A stretch of 64,000 nt of DNA from UBA7672 sp041398245 (GCA_041398245.1 JAWKVC010000013.1:58881-122880), one strand, 5' to 3'. Numbered from the stretch's first letter, positions 43,448 to 52,768 are shown. Translations and numbers: made by a program. The notes: generated by a model not told the origin, from the letters alone.

Positions 43448-43693
43448 TCAGTGCTTCTTTTTCTTCTTGCCCTTCCCGCCATTTCCACCGGTGTCTTCAA
43501 CCTCGAAGGTCACCTGCATGTTGACGCGGTAAGCGACGATCTTGCAGTTGTCGATCACGGCCGACATGTTGTTGACGTTGGCGGAGCGCAGGCCCCGGAC
43601 GGTCTTGGCGAAGCGCGTCACAGCGGTCTGGATCGCATCCTCGAATGATTTGGACGATTCCGAGAGGATTTGCTCGGATTTCATGACAGCCAT
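43448..43693 (-). CDS. Dodecin-like protein
   Basis: 81 residues from ATG 43693 (GGAGG upstream). The helix F-E-D-A-I-Q-T-A-V-T-R-F-A-K-T-V-R and the following strands match dodecin. The flavin-stacking Trp and the Gln found in known dodecins are Ser and Arg here (L-R-S-A-N-V and A-Y-R-V-N-M). The C-terminus ends in a Lys-rich tail (K-G-K-K-K-K-K-H). Flavin binding is therefore doubtful. Confidence 0.8.
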   Translation of the reverse strand: MAVMKSEQILSESSKSFEDAIQTAVTRFAKTVRGLRSANVNNMSAVIDNCKIVAYRVNMQVTFEVEDTGGNGGKGKKKKKH

Positions 43694-43860
43694 GGGAAGC
43701 CTCCGGTCAACATCTCCGGCAAGTGGACCCCACGCGCGCGAGGGACGCAACGCCAAACACCAGTAACGCGAATGCGGGGCCAGCGTCACAGAGCGGTCAT
43801 GCGGCGATGGACGCCCGCACGCGCGGGCCACATACTTCCCGGAAAACAGGGAGCGCCCGC

Positions 43861-44653
43861 GTGGCCGACAACTTCATCACCACCGAGATCGACGACCGTA
43901 TCGCTATCGTGCGGTTCGACCGGGGCGACAAGGCCAACGCGCTGTCGATCGAAGCGATCAGGCAACTGACGGAAGCCGCACGGGCATTTCACGCAAGGCC
44001 CGATGTGTCCGCCGTAGTGCTGGCGGGCCGTGCCGACAATTTCACGCTGGGCGCGGACCTCAAGGATCCGGCGCGCGCCGCGCAGAAGGACCACGGGCTA
44101 TCGCAGCGCCGCCTGTCGCTACGCGCGGGCCCCGAGATGTGTGAGGCTTGGGAGAAGATCGACGGCATCACCATCATGGCGATCGAGGGCTGGTGCGTGG
44201 GCGGCGGCGCAGCACTTGCCGTTGCCTGCGACCTGCGCGTGATGGCGAAATCGGCGCGGCTCTACGTGCCCGAAGTTGCGCGCGGCATGAACATGAGCTG
44301 GGGGTCGATCCCGCGCATGACAGCGCTGGTCGGACCTGCGCGGGCCAAGCGGCTGGCGGCACTGTGCGAGAAGGTAGATGCGGAAACGGCGCTGGCGTGG
44401 GCTGGCGGACGCCGTCGCCGACAACGGCAAGGCGCTCGAGCGCGCAACGGCGTTTGCCCGCATGGCGGCGGAGCTGCCGCCGACAGCGCTCAAGATGGTG
44501 AAGCGCGATGTGAACATCGCGGCGCTCGCGCTGTCGCAGGCGACGGCGCATCGCGATCTCGAAGCCTTCGCCCTGATGCAGCAGAGCGGGGATTACGCCG
44601 AGGGCGTCGCCTCGTTTCTCGAAGGCCGGCCGCCGAAATTCACCGGCGACTGA
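43861..44653 (+). pseudogene. Enoyl-CoA hydratase/isomerase family, frameshifted
   Basis: From the GTG at 43861 (GGGAG upstream) the frame gives a crotonase: N-A-L-S-I-E-A-I-R, A-D-N-F-T-L-G-A-D-L-K, G-W-C-V-G-G-G-A-A-L-A and P-E-V-A-R-G-M-N. At about 44401 it leaves frame: A-L-A-W then G-R-R-R-R. The +1 frame continues properly (L-A-D-A-V-A-D-N-G-K-A-L-E-R-A) to the stop at 44653. Restoring A-W-G-L-A-D needs two more bases or one fewer at T-G-G-G. It may be a sequencing error or a real pseudogene. Confidence 0.8.
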
Positions 44654-44751
44654 GCTGTGGCGTCAGTCGGCGGAAGCGTGATGGTCGTGCCCCGCTCTAC
44701 GGCGGCGGCGTGCATGGCGTCTACGGCGACGAATAGGGTCACAGCCAACTT

Positions 44752-45779
44752 TTACTCGGTTCGATTGAGGCTGGTCACGTTGGCGACGCCTGCGCGGTCG
44801 TTCTCGCGCCCGCCCGATAGTATGTTGAAGAGACCGTAATTGCCCTCATGGCAGGCGTATTCGTAGATATCTTCATTGAGGCGGTTAAGCGCCGTCTCAC
44901 CGCGCCAGACGCTAGCGTAGGTTGCGGGGTCATCGACCTCAAACTGGTACAGGATCTGGCGGTCAGATATCCGGGTGAACCGTTCGGTAATCGTACCGGC
45001 CTCGCTCAACAGCGTTCGATCGAGGCGCTGATCGGGATGGATATTGGTCGTCTCTATTACCAGGGTATCGCCATCCCAACGCGCAATGGGATCTCCCATC
45101 CACGCCGTCATGCGCGCGTCGTCATGAGTGTTACTGAAGTGAGCGATGCGAACGTCATGCACCATCTCGACCATCAGCATGACGTGTTGTAAGGCGTCTG
45201 CACAATCTGGACATTGTTGTTGTAAAGACCCGAGCGAAGCGGTGGGCCGCCTGACAGCAGGATGCAGCGTTCACCGAGGTCCGCGCTCTTCAGGATTGTC
45301 GTAGCCCGTGCCGCGCCGGCGGGGACTTGTCTCGCGCAGCTTCGCGCCGGCCTCGGTCAGCGCCGGAATCCTCCCGTCCTCAGGATACACAATCCAGGAT
45401 GAGCGCAGTTCGCCGCCAATCGACGTGACGCGCGATCCTGGGTCCGTATAGGCGACATCATAGTTGCCGACTGGCGGCAACGGCTTGCCCTTCTCGGGGG
45501 CGCCTCGCCGGGATCAACAAAGCTCGCTTGCGTCTTCATGCGCTGGTTGAACAGCGTACCGTCCTCGATGGCGCTGGCCTGTTCACGCGACAACACGAGC
45601 GGATAGCCGGCAGGCCGTTCCATTGGCGTCGCCGTAGCGGTGCTCCAGACGCCCTGGAAATCCGGATGGCCGGTTGCTGTGCGCGGAGGCTGATAGCCGG
45701 ATTGGGCGAATGCGGGCGCTGCAACGCCGACACCGCCAAGAAGCAAAGCAAGCACGGCGCAACGGATTTCCGTCTTCAT
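44752..45779 (-). pseudogene. Third copy of the secreted paralogue family, with three frameshifts
   Basis: ATG 45779 after GAGGAGGGG begins a signal peptide ending P-A-F-A-Q and then G-H-P-D-F-Q-G-V-W-S-T-A. Reading needs shifts near 45498 (after G-E-A-P-P, at a run of five G), near 45283 (N-P-E-E-R to D-L-G-E-R-C) and near 45186 (Q-T-P-Y-N to H-V-M-L-M-V-E). The tail D-P-I-A-R-W-D-G-D-T-L-V-I-E-T and Y-E-Y-A-C-H-E-G-N-Y-G-L clearly belongs to the family of 7983-10309. Confidence 0.82.
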
Positions 45780-45822
45780 CTGTAGCCCCTCCTCTCGTGG
45801 CAACACCAATAGATGGACGATG

Positions 45823-46245
45823 TCACCACATGCGCCATGCCGCCGACTTGCGCATCGGCTCGGCCCGGTCGTCTCCCAGCTGCTCGATCTTCGCGACGTC
45901 GCAGGGCTGCCCGGCGAACGGGCGCACTTCGTAACGTGTGCTCGCCTTCAGGCGCCAGTCCGTCGCGGGATGGAAACTGAACCGCCGGTTGCGAATATCG
46001 AGCGGCTGGCACGCCTCCCTGAGCGTCACGAGATAGTAGTCCCGCGAGTCGTCCCGATAGAGGATGTTCTGGTTGTCGATGACCCAGACAGAATTGAAAT
46101 CGCGGCGCAGCTGCATGCTGTCCACGCTTGTCCCGTCGAATGTCACCAGCTGGGTTTTCGTCTCGGGCCCGGCCCACACGGGCGCAGCGGCTAGACCCGC
46201 CGTCGCCATGAGGGCCACGAGCGACGATGCGAGCATCATCTTCAT
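45823..46245 (-). CDS. Secreted protein, DUF6491-like
   Basis: 140 residues. A signal peptide ends near A-P-V-W-A. The mature protein has F-N-S-V-W-V-I-D-N-Q-N-I-L-Y and Y-Y-L-V-T-L-R-E-A-C, matching the small DUF6491 family; the Cys in E-A-C and P-C-D could pair. Function unknown. It lies 43 bp upstream of the third secreted paralogue. Confidence 0.72.
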   Translation of the reverse strand: MKMMLASSLVALMATAGLAAAPVWAGPETKTQLVTFDGTSVDSMQLRRDFNSVWVIDNQNILYRDDSRDYYLVTLREACQPLDIRNRRFSFHPATDWRLKASTRYEVRPFAGQPCDVAKIEQLGDDRAEPMRKSAAWRMW

Positions 46246-46356
46246 GATTGCGCCTCCTCGCCAGACACGCTGCGGTCTGGCGTCTTCATGCTAGCAGGAT
46301 TGCACGCCCGTTTCCATGCGCCAGCCTCTACGGTCGGGAAGGCTGGTTGCACCCCA

Positions 46357-47613
46357 TCAGGCGGCGCTTACGGTTGCGGAAATAAAGCCGCCGCCGAGTA
46401 CGGTGCGGCCATCCGGCGCCGCGTAGATCACGCAGGCCTGACCTGGCGCGACGCCTTCTTCAGGCGTATCGAACAGGAAGCCGGGCTGGCCATCGACCAG
46501 CGCCATGCGGCCCGGCACGGGCGCACGCGTCGAGCGCACGCGCGCAAGCGCGGGAACGCCGGCGGCGCAAGCTTCTGTGAGGGAGCCTTCGCCCAGCCAG
46601 TTGCTTTCGCCGATCGACAGGGCCGCCGTGAGAAGCGCTTCGCGCGGCCCGACGATCACACTGTTGTTGGCGGCGTCGATCCTGACGACGAACAGCGGTT
46701 CGCCTGTCGCGACGCCAAGGCCGCGGCGTTGGCCGATCGTGTAACGGATAACGCCTTCGTGCCGGCCCATGACGCGGCCATCCATGTGGACAATGTCGCC
46801 GGGTTCGACCGCGCCGGGCCGCAGCTTCTGCACGATATCCGAATACTTGCCCGCCGGAACAAAGCAGATGTCCTGGCTGTCGGGTTTCGCCGCGACCTGC
46901 AGGCCGAGCGCGGCTGCCGCGCGGCGCACGTCGGGTTTGTGCATCCCGCCAAGCGGGAAGCGCAGGAAGTCGAGCTGTTCGCGCGTGGTGGCGAACAGGA
47001 AGTAGGACTGGTCGCGATCCGGATCGGCGGCGCGCGAAAGCTCCGCCTGCCCGTCCGCACCGATCGTGCGGCGGATATAGTGGCCGGTCGCCATGGCGTC
47101 GGCGCCGAGATCCTTCGCGGTCGCAAGCAGATCCGAGAACTTCACGGTCTGGTTGCAGCGCACGCACGGAATGGGCGTTGCGCCTTTCAGGTAGGTGTCC
47201 GCGAAGTCTTCCATCACTTGTTGGCGAAAGCGGCTTTCATAATCGAGCACGTAGTGCGGAATGCCGAGCGCTTCGGCGACACGGCGCGCGTCGTGGATGT
47301 CCTGACCCGCGCAGCATGCGCCCTGTTTTTTCAGCGCGGCGCCATGATCGTAAAGCTGCAGCGTGACGCCGACCACATCATAGTCCGCATACTTCAGCAG
47401 CGCGGCGACGACGGACGAATCCACCCCGCCCGACATGGCTGCGACCACGCGGATATCCGACCGCGGACGCGGATCGCCCGGGAACAGGTCGAGATCGGCG
47501 CCGGTAAGGTCGACGTCTTTCAGTCTGGAAAAATCGCAAAGCCCGTCCGCGACCGGAAAGTCGGGTTCAACGGGAATGGCGGGCCCGCCGCGAGGGCCGA
47601 TCAGGGTAGTCAT
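46357..47613 (-). CDS. mnmA: tRNA-specific 2-thiouridylase
   Basis: 418 residues from ATG 47613 (GGGAG upstream). The longer frame to 48207 overlaps other genes and has no start signals. P-loop S-G-G-V-D-S-S; catalytic Cys in I-P-C-V-R-C-N and D-S-Q-D-I-C-F-V. About 55 extra residues precede the P-loop, which is usual for alphaproteobacterial MnmA. It thiolates U34 of tRNA for Lys, Glu and Gln. Confidence 0.95.
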   Translation of the reverse strand: MTTLIGPRGGPAIPVEPDFPVADGLCDFSRLKDVDLTGADLDLFPGDPRPRSDIRVVAAMSGGVDSSVVAALLKYADYDVVGVTLQLYDHGAALKKQGACCAGQDIHDARRVAEALGIPHYVLDYESRFRQQVMEDFADTYLKGATPIPCVRCNQTVKFSDLLATAKDLGADAMATGHYIRRTIGADGQAELSRAADPDRDQSYFLFATTREQLDFLRFPLGGMHKPDVRRAAAALGLQVAAKPDSQDICFVPAGKYSDIVQKLRPGAVEPGDIVHMDGRVMGRHEGVIRYTIGQRRGLGVATGEPLFVVRIDAANNSVIVGPREALLTAALSIGESNWLGEGSLTEACAAGVPALARVRSTRAPVPGRMALVDGQPGFLFDTPEEGVAPGQACVIYAAPDGRTVLGGGFISATVSAA

Positions 47614-47748
47614 TTTCGTGTCTCCCACGGGTTCAAGGCCCGAAGCAGATTGATGTTGGGGCGGGGATATAGGGCAAAAGCGGCGGAATGTTGAGTCGCC
47701 CGCGATTCCGGCTAGTGCTCTGCCGGCGCAGAGAAAAAGGAGCGCGGA

Positions 47749-48168
47749 TTGGCAGGGCAGCGGTTTCCGGTTTCGTCGGGCGCGAAGCTGGGGTGGTTCG
47801 CCCTGCTCGTTCCGCTTGGCGTGATCGCCTATTTCGCCTTCGACCAGTTCGTGCTGACCCGCTTCACCCAGCCTGAGCGCCACGCCGAACGCCCGGCCTG
47901 CATCGGCCCCTATGATGGCGAGCCAGCCTGGCAAAACACCTGCGCCGAGCCGATCAATTTCCGCTACTGCCTCTTGGCCGGGGCGGATCGCGAGGTCTGC
48001 CGCAGCCATACGCTTGCCCCCGGCGAGGGCGTCACCGACGTCGCCGCCGCTCTTGCCGAGCTGGGCGGAGGCCTTACCGGCATGACCCGCATGGCCTGCG
48101 CCGAGCCCTATTCCGTGGTGCAGAAGCCGCACCCCAACACCAAGCGCCTGCAGGATGTCTGCGGCTAG
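47749..48168 (+). CDS. Membrane-anchored protein of unknown function
   Basis: 139 residues with a TTG start preceded by AAGGAG. One membrane helix at residues 14-34. The periplasmic part has six Cys (in P-A-C-I, N-T-C-A, Y-C-L, E-V-C-R, M-A-C-A and D-V-C-G), consistent with disulfides. No family recognised. Confidence 0.72.
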   Translation: MAGQRFPVSSGAKLGWFALLVPLGVIAYFAFDQFVLTRFTQPERHAERPACIGPYDGEPAWQNTCAEPINFRYCLLAGADREVCRSHTLAPGEGVTDVAAALAELGGGLTGMTRMACAEPYSVVQKPHPNTKRLQDVCG

Positions 48169-48200
48169 CTGGCGGCGGCCGTCCCCGCTATCGTGAGGCC

Positions 48201-48674
48201 ATGACAATGAACCAGGCCAGACCGGAGATCATCGCCCTCGCGAGCCGCCTGCACGACGGCCAGACCGACAAGGCCGGCCAGCCCTATGTCGGCCACCTTG
48301 CCCGCGTAGCGCAAAGACTGGTCGCCCGCTGGCCGGACGCCACGCGCGACGAAATCGAAGCGGCCTGGCTGCACGACAGCCTCGAGGATACGGAGGCGAC
48401 GGAGGAGTCGCTGCTCGCCGCCGGCGTGAGCGCGGAGACAGTGCGGATCGTCCGTGCGGTGACGCGACCGCACGGGTCGGAGTATCTCGCCTGGATCGCC
48501 GAACTGGCGGCTGCGCGCGATGTGTCCATCCTGCGGGTGAAGCTGTCGGACAATGCCGACAATATCGACCCGGCGCGCGTTGCGGCCCTGCCCGGCGCGG
48601 CGGAACGCGTCGCCTCGCGCTACGAGCCGGCGCGACGTCTGCTTGAAGACGGACTTGCCGCGAGCGTGGGGTGA
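48201..48674 (+). CDS. HD-domain phosphohydrolase, RelA/SpoT-like
   Basis: 157 residues. H-D-G-Q-T-D-K-A-G-Q-P-Y-V-G-H, A-W-L-H-D-S-L-E-D-T and K-L-S-D-N-A-D-N give the H...HD...D metal site of (p)ppGpp hydrolase-like HD domains. With no synthetase domain it resembles small alarmone hydrolases. Activity on ppGpp is inferred. The next gene starts 3 bp later. Confidence 0.85.
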   Translation: MTMNQARPEIIALASRLHDGQTDKAGQPYVGHLARVAQRLVARWPDATRDEIEAAWLHDSLEDTEATEESLLAAGVSAETVRIVRAVTRPHGSEYLAWIAELAAARDVSILRVKLSDNADNIDPARVAALPGAAERVASRYEPARRLLEDGLAASVG

Positions 48675-48677
48675 AAC

Positions 48678-49313
48678 ATGCCGATACCGCCGCCGCCCCC
48701 GACCGAACACCATTTCCAGACCAACCAGCCGCGCGAGCTTCTGGCCTGTGTCGAGTTCGCCGCGCAGCAGGCCGAGAGTTGCGCGGAGGATCACGGTTGC
48801 TGGCGCTGGATCATCATCGCGATGACGCTGGGGGTACAGAACGCCTGCCTCTGCGCGCTTGATCATGGCGACGAGTTCGGCACCAAGGGCATGACCCGGT
48901 CGGATGCGCGCGATGTGAAACGGTGGACCCGCAATGGCCGCCATGGACCCGAGCCGCTGGCGATCCGCGAGCCGCGCATCGTCTCGCCGCTGGAACTGCT
49001 GCGCCGCGTAGGCGATCCGTTCTTCCTGCGCCCGCCCTACCAGCTTCCCTACAACCGCAAGATCGCGGAGGCGTTCGACGATCTCGTCGACCTGCGCAAC
49101 ACCTTCCTGCATTTCAGCGAGGATGGCTGGACTATCGACCTGCGCGAAATCCCGCCGCTGATCCTGAACGCCTGCCATGTGATCCGGCATCTGTCGGTGA
49201 CGCAGCCGATCTATCTGCGCCATGCCGGCCCGCGCCATCGCGAACGCGTCGCCGCGGCGCTCGACGCAATCGAGGCGGCGATGGACGACTATCCGGATCA
49301 GGAAGAGGGCTAG
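48678..49313 (+). CDS. Conserved hypothetical protein
   Basis: 211 residues, Trp/His/Cys-containing and mostly helical: C-V-E-F-A-A-Q-Q-A-E-S-C-A and F-D-D-L-V-D-L-R-N-T-F-L-H-F, which recalls HEPN-like or abortive-type helical proteins (R-N-x-F-x-H). No signal peptide. It sits in a run HD protein-this-zinc ribbon. The HEPN resemblance is weak. Confidence 0.65.
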   Translation: MPIPPPPPTEHHFQTNQPRELLACVEFAAQQAESCAEDHGCWRWIIIAMTLGVQNACLCALDHGDEFGTKGMTRSDARDVKRWTRNGRHGPEPLAIREPRIVSPLELLRRVGDPFFLRPPYQLPYNRKIAEAFDDLVDLRNTFLHFSEDGWTIDLREIPPLILNACHVIRHLSVTQPIYLRHAGPRHRERVAAALDAIEAAMDDYPDQEEG

Positions 49314-49315
49314 CC

Positions 49316-49534
49316 ATGCGCGGTCTCGTCATGCGGTTCATGTCGGACGAGACGAAGAGACAAGCCGAAGCAGAATCGCGCGCCTGGATCGGCGTATGCA
49401 AGCATTGCGGCGCGGAGAACTCGATCTGGGACATTGGCGGCCTGCGCTACAAGGCGGCGGGCAGGCCGACGAAACTGGTGCGCTGCCCGAGGTGCCACAA
49501 GGTCGGCCCGCATACGTTCGAGAAACGCGGCTGA
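49316..49534 (+). CDS. Small zinc-ribbon protein
   Basis: 72 residues, starting 3 bp after the preceding stop. Two C-x-x-C knuckles (C-K-H-C and C-P-R-C) separated by 33 residues form a likely zinc ribbon. ATG 49331 is an alternative start. Function unknown; co-transcribed with the previous gene. Confidence 0.68.
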   Translation: MRGLVMRFMSDETKRQAEAESRAWIGVCKHCGAENSIWDIGGLRYKAAGRPTKLVRCPRCHKVGPHTFEKRG

Positions 49535-49535
49535 T

Positions 49536-49724
49536 CTAGCCGGCTCGTCCCATCGCCTTCAGGACCGCATCCGGATCGCCGCCCTTCTCGCGCACGGCGG
49601 CTTTCCAGCGCGCCAGCGCCTCGCGGTAATAGTCCTTGATGCACGGGCTGCAGTGCCGGTGGCAGCAGAGGTAATCCTCTGGCTCGTCCGGCGGAGCCGG
49701 ATATGCATCGGAGGGCGAGGTCAT
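49536..49724 (-). CDS. Oxidoreductase-like domain small protein
   Basis: 62 residues. P-P-D-E-P-E-D-Y-L-C-C-H-R-H-C-S-P-C-I followed by Y-Y-R-E-A-L-A-R-W matches the short Cys-rich oxidoreductase-like family (C-C-x3-C-x2-C). Such proteins are often next to or fused with oxidoreductases; function unknown. Confidence 0.72.
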   Translation of the reverse strand: MTSPSDAYPAPPDEPEDYLCCHRHCSPCIKDYYREALARWKAAVREKGGDPDAVLKAMGRAG

Positions 49725-49766
49725 CGCCCTCCGCTACAGCAATTCAGACGCAAGGTGTAGGCGCGG

Positions 49767-51269
49767 CTACGGCGCCACGCATGAGAACTGGTCGGGGCTG
49801 CGCCCATCGCCCGAGCCATTGTATTTCAGCCGGTTCGGATAGGCGCAGGTCTTCCGGGCGTCATCTCCCGCGCCGAAGCGGGCGGTCAGTTCATCCGGAG
49901 CGGCCTTCGTCTTCACCCACGTATCGAGCGCTTCGATATAGTCGACCAGCGCCGGGCCGGGCCCGCCAATGCAATGACCAACGGCCGGCAGCATGAAGAG
50001 CCGCACGTCGTTGCGGGCAGTGGCGTCGTTCGCGTAGACGCGGTCGACATAGGTCGTGCTCATCAGCGGTGACAAGGCCGAGTCCGACCAGCCATGATAC
50101 ATCAGCAGTTTGCCGCCTTTGGAGCGGAAGGCCGACAGATCCGGATTGGTCGGCGACAGCGTCGCCTGCAGCGCTTTCATCTCGCCCGGAAGCGTGGCGA
50201 GGTTTGTGCGCGTGTGATCCCATGTCGGATCCATCTTGACGAAGTAGCGCATGAACTCGGCGGAGAAGCCGTAGGCGAGGCTCGGCTGTCCGGGACCAAC
50301 GCGATCCTTGCTGCCCGCAAGCCACGTGCCCCAGTCGCCTTCGGTCTGTTCGCCGCCCCAGGCATAGGGAACGTGGAACGGCTTGCCGTTCAGCATCGGT
50401 CCCTTGACGATCGCCTCGACGGCGCCGACCTGCGCGGGCGTCAGGCAGTTGTCCTTCTTACCGCTCTTGCACTGGATGGTCTTCACATCGAACGTGCAGG
50501 CGCGCGGGTCATTCATGATCCCGTCCTTGAGCCCATCGATCATGTCGCACTTGTCCATCACCGCTTTGGCGAGGATGTCGCGCGCGGGCTTGTCGAGCAC
50601 GGGCGTGTCGAGCTTTTTCGGGTCGGGATACATCTTCTGCGTGATGGTGGAGAACGCGGCTGTGATGCCCTGGAAATCGATGGCCGGCGCGCCGGCGATG
50701 ATGCCGTCGAAATCGTCGGGATAACGCTGCGCCATCTGAAGCGCCTGCCGCCCGCCATTGGAGCAGCCGGCGAAATAGGACAGCTCGGCCGGGCGGCCAT
50801 AGCGCGCGACGACCATCGCCTTCGCCGTTTCGCTGGTGCGGTGGATGGAGGCGTGGGCGTAGTTCGCGATCCGCTCATAGTCGCCGGCGGCCCACGACCC
50901 ATCGATGCCGCGCAGGGGCGAGGAATGGCCGGTGTCCGTGCCGGCCGTGGCGTAGCCTTTTTGCAGCGCCTGCATCGTCATCGCCTGGTTATCGACCCGG
51001 CCGGCGAAGCCACCCTGGCCGCCCATGACGAATTTCCCGTTCCATGCCTCGGGCAGCCAGACAGAGAAGTTGATCTCCTTGCCTATGACGCCATCGACCT
51101 TGCAGAGCGGCACGGGCGAAGACACCGGCGTCGCCTTGGTGACCGTCACATCCGGCGCGCGGAAGCCCTGCATCGACTCACAGGCGATCTGCGCCTGCGC
51201 CAAACCGGCCATGGCGATCGCCAGCATCGAAGCGGCAATTGTCCGGATGGTGACGCGATGCATGGCCAT
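49767..51269 (-). CDS. Tannase/feruloyl esterase family protein
   Basis: 500 residues from ATG 51269 (GGAGGAG upstream). A signal peptide ends L-A-Q-A-Q. The serine elbow is F-A-G-C-S-N-G-G-R-Q, with P-A-I-D-F-Q in the fold. Cys residues flank the catalytic triad, as in the family, where one pair forms a disulfide joining the Asp and His segments; M-Y-H-G-W-S-D and G-H-C-I-G-G-P-G-P hold the late Asp and His. It likely cleaves aromatic esters in the periplasm or outside. Confidence 0.9.
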   Translation of the reverse strand: MAMHRVTIRTIAASMLAIAMAGLAQAQIACESMQGFRAPDVTVTKATPVSSPVPLCKVDGVIGKEINFSVWLPEAWNGKFVMGGQGGFAGRVDNQAMTMQALQKGYATAGTDTGHSSPLRGIDGSWAAGDYERIANYAHASIHRTSETAKAMVVARYGRPAELSYFAGCSNGGRQALQMAQRYPDDFDGIIAGAPAIDFQGITAAFSTITQKMYPDPKKLDTPVLDKPARDILAKAVMDKCDMIDGLKDGIMNDPRACTFDVKTIQCKSGKKDNCLTPAQVGAVEAIVKGPMLNGKPFHVPYAWGGEQTEGDWGTWLAGSKDRVGPGQPSLAYGFSAEFMRYFVKMDPTWDHTRTNLATLPGEMKALQATLSPTNPDLSAFRSKGGKLLMYHGWSDSALSPLMSTTYVDRVYANDATARNDVRLFMLPAVGHCIGGPGPALVDYIEALDTWVKTKAAPDELTARFGAGDDARKTCAYPNRLKYNGSGDGRSPDQFSCVAP

Positions 51270-51370
51270 GTTCTCCTCCCAAGTCCTTGTGGCTGGGCGG
51301 GAGCCTGCCACGTGCAGCGGCAGGCGCAAGACACGATGGCGCTGCGGGGCATGCATGCTATGTGACAGTC

Positions 51371-51838
51371 ATGGCCGAGTTGACGCCGCGTCCTGATATT
51401 GTCCCGCCGCTGGCGCCGGGCCGGTCGTGCGACGGCTGCACGACATGCTGCAAGTTGCTGGGCATCGCCCAGCTGAAAAAGCAGCCGCAGGTCTGGTGTG
51501 AGCACTGCGCGGTTGGAAAAGGCTGCAATATCTACGACAGCCGCCCGGACGATTGCCGGACTTTCTATTGCGGCTGGGTGCTGGACCAGTCGCTCGGCGA
51601 GAAATGGGACCCGCGCCACAGCAAACTGGTCGTGAAGTTCGAGGCGAACCGGATTGTCATCCATGTCGACAAGGACCGGCGCGACGCCTGGCGGAAGGAG
51701 CCGTTCCACACGCAGATACGGCGCTGGGCGGCGCAGGCAATGGCCATGCGCGGCGACGTCGTGGTGTGGGAAGGCCTCGACGGGATACGCGTGCTGCCCG
51801 ATGGCGAGCAGAAGATCGGGCGCGCGGCGGCTTACTAG
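51371..51838 (+). CDS. YkgJ-type Cys-rich metal-binding protein
   Basis: 155 residues from ATG 51371. C-D-G-C-T-T-C-C-K, then W-C-E-H-C-A-V-G-K-G-C and D-D-C-R-T-F-Y-C-G-W make up a CxxCxxCC-type zinc/iron-chelating family. No signal peptide. Function unknown. The flgL stop lies 6 bp beyond, on the other strand. Confidence 0.85.
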   Translation: MAELTPRPDIVPPLAPGRSCDGCTTCCKLLGIAQLKKQPQVWCEHCAVGKGCNIYDSRPDDCRTFYCGWVLDQSLGEKWDPRHSKLVVKFEANRIVIHVDKDRRDAWRKEPFHTQIRRWAAQAMAMRGDVVVWEGLDGIRVLPDGEQKIGRAAAY

Positions 51839-51844
51839 CCGCCG

Positions 51845-52768
51845 CTATTCCAGCATGTTGAGCAGCGACATGTTGCGCAGAACGTTGAACACGCTTGCCG
51901 ATGATTCATACGCGAACTGCGCCTGGTTCAACCGGACAGCGACCTCCGCCAGATCGACGTTGACGATGCCGCCGATGGCTTCATCCAGCGCGTTGGTCCG
52001 CGAGGTCAGGCGCGTGTCGGCCGATTCCACTTCCTTCATCAGGCGGCCATTCTCGGCCTGACGGCTGAGGATGTTGTCGAATGACTGGCTGAGCGCTGTC
52101 AGCTCGTCCTGGATGGCCGCCCGTTGGACCGTGGTCAGATCGCCGCCGAAGGGACCGTCCACGCCTTCGTCCAGCTCGGCTAACCGCTTGAGCGAAGCCA
52201 TCGCGCCGGTGATCACATCGTCCGCGACAAGACCGGCCGAAACGACGCGGCTTTCTTCCACGCGCATCTGCTGGGCCTGCGCGCCCTGCTCGATGGAATC
52301 CGTCAGGGGATTGGCGGCGAGATCGCTGAGCGACGTCGCCGTGATGGGCGGCCGGTCGTTCATGACGCCGCCGAAGAGATAGCGCCCGCCGAGACTGGTG
52401 TTCATCGTGTCCTTGAGGACGGCGAAGGCTTCCTCGATCTGGGCGCGAACACCCTCGCCGCTTTCGAGACCGATATTCTGGAACAGCTCGTCCTTGAGCT
52501 TGTTGACGGCCTCCGCCGCGCGGCCAAGCGCGACGTCCTGGATCTGCATGCGCGTGGTCAGCTCGCGGGTCGTTTCCTTGAAGCCGGTGAGGCGCGCCGC
52601 CAGCCGCTCTGCCGACACCAGCGTCTGCGCTTCGCGGCCATAGCCCTTGAGGTCACTGGCGCGCGTCTGGGCGGAGCTTTGACGCGCGGCTTCGACCAGT
52701 TCGCGCTGCGCGCGCTGCAGGTCAGCCATCGAGCCGGCAGGGATCATCGCAGAGGAGATGCGGGACAT
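51845..52768 (-). CDS. flgL: Flagellar hook-filament junction protein FlgL
   Basis: 307 residues. The N-terminus M-S-R-I-S-S-A-M and the C-terminal helix (V-R-L-N-Q-A-Q-F-A-Y-E-S-S-A-S-V-F-N-V-L) match flagellin-family HAP3. The middle has G-G-R-Y-L-F-G-G, the usual FlgL segment. It lies 13 bp after flgK and needs flagellar export. Intact. Confidence 0.9.
   Translation of the reverse strand: MSRISSAMIPAGSMADLQRAQRELVEAARQSSAQTRASDLKGYGREAQTLVSAERLAARLTGFKETTRELTTRMQIQDVALGRAAEAVNKLKDELFQNIGLESGEGVRAQIEEAFAVLKDTMNTSLGGRYLFGGVMNDRPPITATSLSDLAANPLTDSIEQGAQAQQMRVEESRVVSAGLVADDVITGAMASLKRLAELDEGVDGPFGGDLTTVQRAAIQDELTALSQSFDNILSRQAENGRLMKEVESADTRLTSRTNALDEAIGGIVNVDLAEVAVRLNQAQFAYESSASVFNVLRNMSLLNMLE

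Noticed and set aside
43249..43500. 83-codon minus-strand frame overlapping the dodecin-like gene
   Set aside because: It starts inside the dodecin gene in another frame and is low-complexity Ala/Pro/Gly.
47614..48207. N-terminal extension of mnmA to 48207
   Set aside because: The extra frame overlaps two plus-strand genes, lacks a ribosome site and looks unlike MnmA; the start at 47613 has GGGAG.
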